From Candidatus Sulfotelmatobacter sp. (lineage in GTDB: Bacteria; Acidobacteriota; Terriglobia; Terriglobales; Acidobacteriaceae), in assembly GCA_030041475.1 (NCBI GenBank), contig JASHNU010000110.1, positions 1 to 42,135 of the forward strand: 42,135 nucleotides of DNA, in the 5' to 3' direction. Every line of letters begins with the position of its first letter. The first letter of the stretch is position 1. Shown piece after piece: positions 33,130-41,157 of the stretch. The notes under the pieces were generated by a model. It worked only from the letters and a program-made list of their open reading frames with translations. It did not search any database and was not told the DNA's origin. The translations under genes and the position numbers were made by a program.

Positions 33130-33717
33130 ATGACCAGCAAGAATCCCAAGGTTGACAGCGTTCTGCGTCACGAACAACACTGGCGCGACGAATTCGAAAC
33201 ATTGCGATCGATCGTTCTCGACTGCCAGTTAACCGAAGAACTGAAGTGGTATCAGCCTTGTTACACCTTTCAGAACAAGAACATAGTTCTGATCCATGGA
33301 TTCAAAGAATACTGCGCGCTTTTGTTTTTCAAAGGCGCCCTGTTAAAGGATGCCAAGGGCATTCTCATCCAACAAACGGAGAACGTGCAGGCGGCGCGCC
33401 AGATTCGCTTCACCAATGTTCGAGAAATCGTCACGATGAAACCCACCCTGAAAGCCTATATTCAGGAAGCCATCGAAGTCGAAAAAGCCGGCCGGAAAGT
33501 GAAGCTCAAGAAGACCGCCGACTTTAAAATTCCCGATGAATTTCAAACGAAGCTGGATGAAATCCCTGCCTTGAAAACTGCTTTTCGTGCCTTGACGCCG
33601 GGGCGGCAAAAAGGATACATCCTTCATTTTTCCCAACCCAAACAATCCAAAACTCGCCAGGCAAGGATTGAAAGATGTATGCAGCAAATTTTCAAAGGCA
33701 AGGGATTAAATGATTAG
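33130..33717 (+). CDS. YdeI/DUF1801-type protein, 195 aa
   Basis: The N-terminal DUF1801-like domain (about 10-115) contains LRSIVLDCQLTEELKWYQPC and YTFQNKNIVLIHGFKEYCAL. The C-terminal YdeI segment is ALTPGRQKGYILHFSQPKQS followed by KTRQARIERCMQQIFKGKGL, which is characteristic. Its role is unclear; related E. coli YdeI has been linked to envelope stress and antimicrobial peptides. A 100-base gap from the SRPBCC gene contains loosely repeated GGCCT motifs, so it may or may not belong to the operon. Confidence 0.88.
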   Translation: MTSKNPKVDSVLRHEQHWRDEFETLRSIVLDCQLTEELKWYQPCYTFQNKNIVLIHGFKEYCALLFFKGALLKDAKGILIQQTENVQAARQIRFTNVREIVTMKPTLKAYIQEAIEVEKAGRKVKLKKTADFKIPDEFQTKLDEIPALKTAFRALTPGRQKGYILHFSQPKQSKTRQARIERCMQQIFKGKGLND

Positions 33718-33884
33718 AGGCCATTTCATGAACGGCCTCGTCGAGCTCGTGTACTCCGCCCCTCCTGCGTGAAAAGAGTTTTGAACTTTTCGACATTGTC
33801 ATTCCGAGCCGTCCGCAGCCGAAGGCAAGAGCGTGCCCTGAGCGAAGCCGAAGGGACGCGCCGAGAAACCTGCTTTTCTTCCCC
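33718..33884. repeat. Dispersed TCATTCCGAGC-type repeat
   Basis: GTCATTCCGAGCCGTCCGC (about 33798) continues through AGCGAAGCCGAAGGGAC to AAACCTGC. A shorter copy lies at about 34549-34584 (TTGTCATTCCGAAC ... GAGGAACCTGC). The two flank the PD-(D/E)XK gene. No gene is present in this gap. Confidence 0.5.
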
Positions 33885-34529
33885 CTACCCATCCTCATCC
33901 TGTCCCTCCGGCCGCGCCAGTCCCAGCTGCCGCCGCGCGAACTCCATCGACGCCCGCACTCTCCCCAACACATTCTCCGGATACTTCGGAGCCGCTCCCG
34001 CAGCCTGCTCCGCCCCACTCTCCGCGGATTCCGCAACGGGCATCTCCTCGCCGCCGGCTCCCCCACTTCTGCCCGGCGTCGCCAGACGTGGGTCCTCTGA
34101 CCTCTCCCCGCTCCCCGCCGCCTCCCGCAACAAATGCCACGCCTCCTGATACCTCCCATACTTCGCCTTCTTCGACCGCGGAAAAAATGCCAGCCGGTCT
34201 TTGCCCTGCACGATCGCCGCCGGAATGATGTACCAAAGCTCCTCCGGCACGACATACACCACCAGGAAATCGAAGGAGCCCGCCACATAGCGCACTCCGC
34301 CGCCGCGCACCGTGCAGACATACCCTCCCTTGAACCGGCACGTCGTGGACTTGACCTGCACAGACGCGAAGTGGCGCGGCATGCCCACAACGAAGTCAAA
34401 GCTGCTCGTCTCTCCCCATGGCTTGCTGATGGGCAGCCCGTGCTCGGCGGCGCGAGCCATGAACTGCATCTCCGCCCACTCCCCACGCCGCTTCTTGTCC
34501 TCGATGATCTTCGCCTTCCGCTTCCTCAC
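33885..34529 (-). CDS. PD-(D/E)XK nuclease-like protein, 214 aa
   Basis: A protein like the PDDEXK_5/group I-intron-endonuclease-related family (PF11645). GEWAEMQFMARAAEHGL carries the helical Glu, FDFVVG the Asp, and ASVQVKST the QxK motif, so the metal-binding core is intact. YVCTVRGGGVRYVAGSFDFLVVYV and ELWYIIPA complete the fold. The C-terminal third (about 135-214) is Gly/Ala/Glu-rich and probably disordered. The start is GTG 34529 with GAGG upstream. Often an orphan nuclease of unclear target. Two TCATTCCGA-type repeats flank it. Confidence 0.82.
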   Translation of the reverse strand: MRKRKAKIIEDKKRRGEWAEMQFMARAAEHGLPISKPWGETSSFDFVVGMPRHFASVQVKSTTCRFKGGYVCTVRGGGVRYVAGSFDFLVVYVVPEELWYIIPAAIVQGKDRLAFFPRSKKAKYGRYQEAWHLLREAAGSGERSEDPRLATPGRSGGAGGEEMPVAESAESGAEQAAGAAPKYPENVLGRVRASMEFARRQLGLARPEGQDEDG

Positions 34530-34698
34530 ATTCCAACCTCATACCTTGTCATTCCGAACCGGCGCAGAGCGCCGGGTGAGGAACCTGCTTTTGCTCTTTC
34601 CATTGGAATTTTTCTGAAATCCAGAGGCAAGGAACGCAGAAGAAAAATCGCGGCTATTCCCAAAACGGAACGATGCCAGGACCGACCGTGGAAGAGCG

Positions 34699-34712
34699 GC
34701 CCTTTAGGGCCG
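34699..34712. repeat. GGCCCTTTAGGGCC palindrome
   Basis: A small perfect palindrome, preceded by GGAAGAGC as in the nusG-rplK and rplK-rplA spacers. It belongs to the same TTTAG-loop family. Confidence 0.5.
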
Positions 34713-34730
34713 CGTCAGCACGCCAAGGTA

Positions 34731-35468
34731 CTAAGTAAATAGGCGCTTAACAGCACGCACTACACGGGCTCCCCGTCGCCCAGTTAGCGTACCGGCGATC
34801 ATCATCGAATAGCCGATGAAAAATAATAAGAAGTACCACGAATGAACAGCAGCTGTGGGGGGCAATGTCCTCAAGACACCAAAGATGCTCACGACTATGC
34901 CCGCGATTATTAATAGTATAGACAATGGGCTTTCGCGAATGCGACCAATTGATTTCACCCCCGCTATCCGCGCATCCACCTCAAGGTCCCCATCACACTC
35001 AGCCGCAATCATTTTGACAACAAAAAAATCTCTTCGATTTAGAAGGATGGGCTTGATCGAAACCAAAGCCGAGGACAGCTGAACCTCAGGGCGTACATTT
35101 TTCGGATTCGCCTCTGCAACGTCTGCGGTAAGTATGCGGCCCCCTCCTTTTAGCCTGATCCCGATCGGCTCGATGAAATCGCTAGGTAACACCGGCACAT
35201 TACCTGTATTTTCCAATCTTACGGAGACTAGCCGGACCTTAGTGACGGAGGTCCCTTGAAAGAGGATTTGAAGACTACCTCCGATCTCCTCTTCCATACT
35301 AAGAAGCCTTGTGTTTGCCACAACGTCATAACTAAGCGCCTTGCGACGGCGCTGGACGTAGATGCCGATGATAGCAGCAACTAACGCCCCAAACGCAGAA
35401 AATGCCCCCAGGGACTGCCATAGTGGATCTTTCAACCAGCCCTTTAGCTGATCAATCAAAACGTGCAT
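34731..35468 (-). CDS. Membrane protein of unknown function, 245 aa
   Basis: No family recognised. There is one N-terminal transmembrane segment (about 20-37, SAFGALVAAIIGIYV) after a short MHVLIDQLKGWLKDP. Then comes a soluble beta-rich domain (about 45-180; VRLVSVRLENTGNVPVLPSD, EVQLSSALVSIKPILLNRRD), and two C-terminal transmembrane segments (about 184-202 and 212-230) close it, with a basic tail. The base composition is visibly less GC-rich than the neighbours, with codons such as AAT, ATA and AGA, suggesting transfer. It has a plain ATG start at 35468. Confidence 0.7.
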   Translation of the reverse strand: MHVLIDQLKGWLKDPLWQSLGAFSAFGALVAAIIGIYVQRRRKALSYDVVANTRLLSMEEEIGGSLQILFQGTSVTKVRLVSVRLENTGNVPVLPSDFIEPIGIRLKGGGRILTADVAEANPKNVRPEVQLSSALVSIKPILLNRRDFFVVKMIAAECDGDLEVDARIAGVKSIGRIRESPLSILLIIAGIVVSIFGVLRTLPPTAAVHSWYFLLFFIGYSMMIAGTLTGRRGARVVRAVKRLFT

Positions 35469-35501
35469 AAGTGCGTTAGGTTGCTATTGTAACGCCGGAT
35501 G

Positions 35502-35535
35502 CCCCATCCTTTCGCGTTTGTTGCGAAAGGGTGGG
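35502..35535. repeat. Type B palindrome with compensated stem
   Basis: CCCCATCCTTTCGC pairs with GCGAAAGGGTGGG. Relative to other type B copies, TGTCGC/GCGACA has become TTTCGC/GCGAAA, keeping the pair. Confidence 0.75.
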
Positions 35536-35592
35536 ATTCCACGGACCCATCCCCCGCGGGATTTCGCCGCGGCTCCCAACAATTTCCACCGC

Positions 35593-35765
35593 AGAAAAGC
35601 GAAAGCCCCGAGATCACTCGGGGCTTTCAGATACCAGACGGTGTTTGCCAAACACCATCTATCATAAACCCGCTAGGCTCATCGTCAACGAACTTTGGTA
35701 TCGAGTGCCCCGAGGAGGGCAAGGGAGCCGATCGCTAGTGGCTGCAAAGCCACCCGGTACTACCC
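35593..35765 (-). repeat. Structured RNA-like element, copy 1 (diverged)
   Basis: It begins on + with AGAAAAGC and a 12-bp hairpin (35601-35612 with 35617-35628, loop ATCA), then ATACCAGACG and a GGTGTTTG/CAAACACC palindrome (35640-35656). It later has TCGAGTG, the block CGAGGAGGGCAAGGGAG, and GTGGCTGCAAAGCCAC. Blocks in the same order and spacing recur at 36651-36860. In this copy the tRNA-like T-loop and acceptor 5' strand are lost, so it is read as a decayed or different version. The strand is assigned from the better minus-strand pairing. Confidence 0.65.
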
Positions 35766-35863
35766 GACCAAGCTTCCTGACTTCCACTTGCGACGGCGAT
35801 TCCGAAGAGGAGACTGGCAAATAGCTTTACAATATACCGATTTATAATTCCAAGGAGGGGAAG

Positions 35864-36250
35864 ATGAAAGAGCTCGTATTGTTGAGCCTGCTTCTCACCA
35901 CAAATCCTGCGCTGGCGCAGCCGTCTCAGCCTCCTTCAAGTGGCACATTTGCCGACCTTGCCTATCAGTGCTCGTATAGGGCACCTGAACACCCCGATGG
36001 ACTTGCCAACATCTTGGACGCTGCGCATAGCGACGGCTACGCGAGAGGATATTGTTTCGGCGTCCTAAGCACGGCTATCGATCTCCTGAATGATTCAGGA
36101 GACATCCAAACAATGGGATCGGATTTTAGTTTCGATAAAGCTCGGCAAGTCATTAAAGACTACCTACGCAACCATCCCGAGGAATCGAACAAACAGGCGG
36201 CGATCCCGTTAAGAGCAGCTCTCCGGCAGGCGTGGCCAAGGCGTCGATAA
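35864..36250 (+). CDS. Rap1a/Tai immunity-like secreted protein, 128 aa
   Basis: The signal peptide MKELVLLSLLLTTNPALA is cut near AQP. The mature protein resembles the Rap1a/Tai fold (PF18602): an early Cys in LAYQCSY, the GYARGYCFGVLSTAIDLL helix, a Phe-Asp...QVIKDYLRNHPEE segment and a final AALRQAWPRR. Two Cys (about 38 and 70) could pair. In known cases Rap1a-type proteins protect against type VI amidase effectors in the periplasm, but no effector or T6SS gene is nearby, so it may be an orphan or a homologue with another role. The ribosome binding site AAGGAGGGG is excellent. Confidence 0.75.
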   Translation: MKELVLLSLLLTTNPALAQPSQPPSSGTFADLAYQCSYRAPEHPDGLANILDAAHSDGYARGYCFGVLSTAIDLLNDSGDIQTMGSDFSFDKARQVIKDYLRNHPEESNKQAAIPLRAALRQAWPRRR

Positions 36251-36286
36251 AATCGCCCGCGTGTTCTTGTAGCGCCGTGAAAAGAA

Positions 36287-36306
36287 GGCACGGCTTTCGC
36301 CGTGCC
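36287..36306 (-). terminator. GGCACGGC hairpin downstream of the Rap1a-like gene
   Basis: GGCACGGC (36287-36294) pairs with GCCGTGCC (36299-36306) over TTTC. On the minus strand a TTCTTTTC tract follows, so it would end minus transcripts best. The stem is the same as in the rpoD terminator at 36971-36990. Confidence 0.5.
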
Positions 36307-36373
36307 CTGATTCCATCGGTTTTCTCCCTGTCTCCGTGCCTCTGTGGTGAATGGGTTGTTAATCTCTCACCCC

Positions 36374-36505
36374 TCAGCGGGCACGGCGCTCCTCTAAGGC
36401 GCGTTCCTGCGTTTTGTGTTCGGCCCAGTCCTTGGCTAGCGGCTTGTCTCCCCCTGCACGCTTGAGGATGCCCCGTCCGCGGCGGATGAGCGCCTCCAGG
36501 ATCAC
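36374..36505 (-). CDS. Possible 43-aa basic protein
   Basis: From GTG 36505 the frame encodes VILEALIRRGRGILKRAGG and then DKPLAKDWAEHKTQERALEE, a basic helical product ending before TGA near 36374. A longer frame to 36583 runs across a hairpin and was not used. No family seen. The charge pattern is protein-like, but no ribosome binding site is clear. Confidence 0.22.
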   Translation of the reverse strand: MILEALIRRGRGILKRAGGDKPLAKDWAEHKTQERALEERRAR

Positions 36506-36510
36506 AAAAG

Positions 36511-36528
36511 CCCCGAGGTCACTCGGGG
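36511..36528. repeat. Partial CCCCGAG hairpin
   Basis: CCCCGAG (36511-36517) pairs with CTCGGGG (36522-36528) around GTCA. It is the core of the terminator-like hairpins at 35601-35628 and 36660-36688, without the rest of the element. Confidence 0.55.
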
Positions 36529-36611
36529 GCGGGCTGGCCCACCCTTTCTGGAAGGGAAGGATACAAGGGGCCGGGTGGCCCATCCTTCACCGCTCAGTAT
36601 AACTGGGCTGC

Positions 36612-36640
36612 CCCACCCTTCGCGGTTTTCGAAGGGTGGG
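36612..36640. repeat. Type A variant with compensated stem
   Basis: CCCACCCTTCG (36612-36622) pairs with CGAAGGGTGGG (36630-36640), loop CGGTTTT as in the other copies. AACG/CGTT has become TTCG/CGAA on both arms, so pairing is kept. Confidence 0.8.
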
Positions 36641-36659
36641 AACCATGAGCCAGAAAAGC

Positions 36660-36688
36660 GAAAGCCCCGAGCATCACTCGGGGCTTTC
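36660..36688 (-). terminator. 12-bp hairpin at the 3' end of structured element copy 2
   Basis: GAAAGCCCCGAG (36660-36671) pairs with CTCGGGGCTTTC (36677-36688) with a 5-base loop. On the minus strand it is followed by GCTTTTC, a short U-rich tract. It stands 87 nt after the tRNA-like end, so it may end a minus-strand RNA. Confidence 0.5.
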
Positions 36689-36693
36689 TAATA

Positions 36694-36838
36694 CTGAACG
36701 ACGTCCGCGAAACATCTTCAGGATAGTCCGCGCCGAAGCTGAATGCAAGGGAACTTTAGTGTCGAGTGACCCGAGGAGGGCAAGGGAGTTGAACCCTAGT
36801 GGCTGCAAACCACTCGACGTTTCGCGGACGTCGTCCAG
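36694..36838 (-). repeat. 23-bp inverted repeat overlapping the tRNA-like RNA
   Basis: Positions 36694-36716 and 36816-36838 are inverted copies, 21 of 23 identical. On the minus-strand RNA both mismatches become G-U pairs, while on the plus strand they would be A-C, which favours the minus strand as the functional RNA. An inner 8-bp pairing (36761-36768 with 36811-36818) adjoins it. This fold competes with the cloverleaf because it uses the anticodon-like arm. Confidence 0.65.
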
Positions 36839-36859
36839 TACCCACTGGCAATACCCTCC
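36775..36859 (-). ncRNA. tRNA-like five-arm cloverleaf with 8-bp acceptor and 4-bp T-stem
   Basis: Read on the minus strand from 36859, GGAGGGTA pairs with TGCCCTCC (36782-36775) as an 8-bp acceptor with one G-U. A D-like arm CCAG-TGGGTA-CTGG (36848-36835) follows, then an anticodon-like arm CGACGT-CCGCGAA-ACGTCG (36833-36815). A long variable arm AGTGG-TTTGCAG-CCACT (36814-36798) and a T-arm AGGG-TTCAACT-CCCT (36797-36783) complete it; the T-loop matches the TTCRANY consensus. The length of 85 nt fits class II tRNAs, and 8/4 geometry is that of Sec-like or allo-tRNAs. Against a normal tRNA: position 33 is C, the triplet would be GCG, and no CCA is encoded (discriminator U, then CGG), unlike tRNA-Trp here. 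It may be a tRNA-derived pseudogene. Confidence 0.5.
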
Positions 36860-36964
36860 TAGACGTCTGTCCGCCCAATCAGATTCTATGGCGCGGCGCA
36901 CACCGCATGCTCTGTCCGCGTGAGATTATTCTTGGCCTTGTTCCAATTCGGGAGCGCTCACGAG

Positions 36965-36990
36965 AAAAAAGGCACGGCTCTCGCCGTGCC
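36965..36990 (-). terminator. Intrinsic terminator of rpoD
   Basis: On the minus strand GGCACGGC-GAGA-GCCGTGCC (36990-36971) is followed by six T (36970-36965). It lies about 105 bases after the rpoD stop, a textbook intrinsic terminator. Confidence 0.8.
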
Positions 36991-37094
36991 CGTATTAAAT
37001 CCGTGTTGATCCGTGTAAATCCGTGGCGAAGAGGTTGAGGCGTTTTGCGGGCGTCTGAGCCCGCAGCCGAAATCCTGAGCGGAGCGAAGGATCT

Positions 37095-38789
<1,695 letters not shown>

Positions 38790-39105
38790 GAGGTGTGTCC
38801 TTCAAAAACTCAGTTCGAAAAAGCCAGTCCGAAAATCGGTCCGAAGAATCAGTTCGGCAAAATCAATTTCAGGAAAAGTCAAGTTTCACTCACGAGAGAG
38901 GCCCGCTATTGCTCACGCTCGTGCGTGTGATAAATTCCTGAAAGGTGGGAATCTGGGGTACAGCGGGATTGTGCACTCGCACAAACTTACAGAGTATAGC
39001 ACGTAAGTGCTGCCCCGTCTATCGGTTGCCCGCCCCAGCCACCGCAATCCTGTCGCTATGTGCAACTTCCCTGCGTAGTTAGATGATTTTAAGGGCGTTT
39101 TTGTT
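38790..39105 (-). other. dnaG-rpoD spacer and rpoD leader
   Basis: No gene in this 316-base spacer. A promoter at 38993-39001 would leave a leader of about 195 nt. It contains a hairpin TTGTGC-ACTC-GCACAA (38969-38984) near the start and four loosely repeated 12-14-base units near 38811-38863 (CAGTTCGAAAAAGC-like). The ribosome binding site is AAGGA at about 38802-38798. Confidence 0.6.
38993..39001 (-). promoter_or_regulatory. Extended -10 promoter of rpoD
   Basis: On the minus strand TGC (39001-38999) directly precedes TATACT (38998-38993), a good extended -10; the -35 is weak. The start is at about 38986, at the edge of the TTGTGC/GCACAA palindrome, which could bind a repressor. Confidence 0.55.
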
Positions 39106-41157
39106 TCAGGCGCTCTTGCGCTTTCCGTCTGGATTCTTGCCGTCATTTCTGTCGTTCGGGCCGTCGCCTAAGAACCGGCTCTCGGCCAAATGGCTCTCCG
39201 CCAGGCCGGGATCCCGCAGGCCGCGGCTGATTCGTTCGAGTTCAGCGAGCAATTCCCTCAGGCGATTTCTGTCGGAAGCCAGGCCGGGCTTTTTGATTTC
39301 GCGCTGGACTTCCTCCTGACGGCGGCGGAGGTGAATGCGGCGCAGGGCGTGAACGGTGGCCTCGAGAATCTCGTCGGTGAGCTCTTCTTCCTCCTTCAAG
39401 AGAATTGACGCCAGCATGCGTCGGTCGCTTTCGGTCGAGGGAACTTCAAGTACATCGGCAACTTCGTGGCTGGCGTTGAGCAGGGACTCGACCAGCGATT
39501 CGGTAGCCAGGCCGCGATGCAGGTTTTCGTTTCGGAGCACGAATGCCGCCTGCCGCGCTGGATCAAACTCCTCTTCAGCGCCGTCGCGCATGGAAACATG
39601 TTCCTGGTTGGCTTGCATTTGCCGCGCCGAGGCCAGGGCGCGGACCAGAATTTTTTCGGCGTCGGTGATTTGGGATTCGGCGGGCGCCTTGACGGCGGTG
39701 CCCGACCGGGTCGCGGCCGCGTGGCGCAACTCCTGCCTGAGAACCGCGGAGTCGATGGCGAGTTTTTGGGCGATCTCGTGGGCGAGTTCGTCGCGCACAA
39801 TCCGGCTGGGCACGCGCTGAATGTGCGGCAGGAGATAATTCACCGCCTTGTGCTTGCCTTCGGCGCTGCGAACCGGAAACTGAGCGCGAGCGCGCTCGAT
39901 GAGGTAATCGAAATATTTTTGCGAGTGGCGCAGGGCTTCGCCGTAAGCGTCCTTGCCCTTGCGGCGGATGAAGAGATCAGGATCGAATCCGGATTCGAGG
40001 GTCAGGACCTTGATCTGAAATTCGTCTTCAACGAGCAGGCCGAGCGTCCGCTCGGTGGCTCGAGCGCCGGCGGTGTCGGGATCGAAGTTCACGACGACGT
40101 TCTTGCTGAAACGACCGAGCAACTTGGCCTGCATCTCGGTGAAGGCCGTGCCGGAGCTGGCGATCACGTTGTGGAATCCGCCGGCGTAGACAGAGATGCA
40201 ATCCATCTGGCCTTCGACGAGGATGGCGTAATCGAATTTGCGGATCCATTCTTTGGCGAGATCGAGATTGAAGAGGACTTTGCTCTTGGAGTAAATCGCG
40301 GTCTCGGGCGAGTTGAGGTATTTCGGGCCGGATTTCTCGTCGGTCGCGAGCGTGCGGCCGGTGAAGGCGATGACTTTGCCGGCATCACTCGAAATGGGGA
40401 ACATGACGCGGTTGCGGAATTTGGAGTAGAGAGCCGCGAGCTTCGAGCCTTGTGCTTCGAGTTGCGACCCAGACCCAAGGTCCCTCGACGGCGCATCCAT
40501 TCCGCTATCGCGGACTTGATGCTCCGCTCGGGATGACAATGCTGTGTCTGGTTTGCTCGGAACTCGCAGCTCGGAGCTCGGAGCTTCCTTCCAGGAGAAC
40601 AGGCCGCTTTCGCGCAAGGTTTCTTCGCTGAATTCGCCCTTCAGGCGGTCGCGCAGGAGGAAGCCGGAATCTGGCGCGTAGCCGATGCGGAACTTCGCGG
40701 TCATTTCGTCATTGAGACCGCGTCCGGTGAGATATTCCCGGGCCCGGGCGCCCTCGGGACGGCGCAGGCATTCCTGAAAGAAGGCGAGGGCGCGCTCGTG
40801 GACGTCGAGAAGCTGGCCGCGCAGGCGGGCTTCTTTGGCTTCGCCTTCAGATGTATAAGTGGCCTTGGGGATCGGGATGCCGAGCTTTTGCGCGACCAGG
40901 CGCACGGCTTCAGGGAAGGTGATGTTTTCGATTTTCTGGATGAAGCTGAAGACGTCGCCGGAGACGCCGCATCCGAAGCAGTGATAGAACTGGCGCGTGG
41001 CGTGGACGGAAAACGAGGCGGTCTTTTCGCCGTGAAAAGGGCAAAGGCCGGAGTAGTTCTGCGACCCGGCTTTTTTCAGTTTGACGTAGTCGCCGATGAT
41101 GCGGACGATGTCGGCCTGCTGCTTGACGGTGTATGCGAAATCGCCGGGGTTAGCCAT
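39106..41157 (-). CDS. dnaG: DNA primase DnaG
   Basis: Synthesises RNA primers for DnaB-driven replication; 683 aa from ATG 41157. The CHC2 zinc domain has Cys39, His42, Cys60 and Cys63 (LCPFHGEK ... YHCFGCG). The TOPRIM centre has VEGQMD (Glu315) and NFDPDTAGA (Asp359, Asp361). The basic RNA-polymerase core motif SKFRNRVMFPI is at 245-255. Between residues 192 and 241, just before that motif, is an in-frame insertion rich in Ser, Arg and Asp that other primases lack; its DNA matches extragenic repeats. The C-terminal helicase-binding part ends in a Lys/Arg/Asp-rich tail. Confidence 0.95.
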   Translation of the reverse strand: MANPGDFAYTVKQQADIVRIIGDYVKLKKAGSQNYSGLCPFHGEKTASFSVHATRQFYHCFGCGVSGDVFSFIQKIENITFPEAVRLVAQKLGIPIPKATYTSEGEAKEARLRGQLLDVHERALAFFQECLRRPEGARAREYLTGRGLNDEMTAKFRIGYAPDSGFLLRDRLKGEFSEETLRESGLFSWKEAPSSELRVPSKPDTALSSRAEHQVRDSGMDAPSRDLGSGSQLEAQGSKLAALYSKFRNRVMFPISSDAGKVIAFTGRTLATDEKSGPKYLNSPETAIYSKSKVLFNLDLAKEWIRKFDYAILVEGQMDCISVYAGGFHNVIASSGTAFTEMQAKLLGRFSKNVVVNFDPDTAGARATERTLGLLVEDEFQIKVLTLESGFDPDLFIRRKGKDAYGEALRHSQKYFDYLIERARAQFPVRSAEGKHKAVNYLLPHIQRVPSRIVRDELAHEIAQKLAIDSAVLRQELRHAAATRSGTAVKAPAESQITDAEKILVRALASARQMQANQEHVSMRDGAEEEFDPARQAAFVLRNENLHRGLATESLVESLLNASHEVADVLEVPSTESDRRMLASILLKEEEELTDEILEATVHALRRIHLRRRQEEVQREIKKPGLASDRNRLRELLAELERISRGLRDPGLAESHLAESRFLGDGPNDRNDGKNPDGKRKSA
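40435..40584. repeat. Repeat-derived insertion inside dnaG
   Basis: The stretch contains GCTCCGCTCGGGATGACA (40521-40538), one base from an intergenic copy at 22183-22200. It also contains TTCGAGCCTTGTGCTTCGAG and tandem GAGCTCGGAGCTC-like sequence. It adds about 50 codons and keeps the frame, with no stop on the coding strand. Confidence 0.7.

Larger units (their letters stand above)
35469..35863. other. Spacer with type B palindrome and structured element copy 1
   Basis: The 395-base gap holds a type B palindrome (35502-35535), the element copy 35593-35765, and AAGGAGGGG directly before ATG 35864. TATAAT at 35843-35848 is a possible -10 box of the following gene; the -35 is unclear and TTTACA is too close. 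Confidence 0.6.
36251..37094. other. Gap between the Rap1a-like gene and rpoD
   Basis: The 844-base region holds two GGCACGGC hairpins (36287-36306 and 36971-36990), a repeat like CTCCGTGCCTCTGTGGTGA (about 36332), a possible 43-aa minus ORF, and a partial copy of the CCCCGAG hairpin (36511-36528). It also holds a type A variant (36612-36640), the second structured element (36651-36860), three ATCCGTG in 10-base steps (36999-37025), and the rpoD terminator. Confidence 0.6.

Noticed and set aside
36775-36859. Plain plus-strand tRNA-Cys because of the CTGCAAA loop (GCA)
   Set aside because: On the plus strand the T-loop and acceptor do not fall in the right order; the cloverleaf closes only on the minus strand.
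35593-36860. CRISPR array
   Set aside because: Only two to three spaced copies of a long structured unit with no regular spacers and no cas genes nearby.
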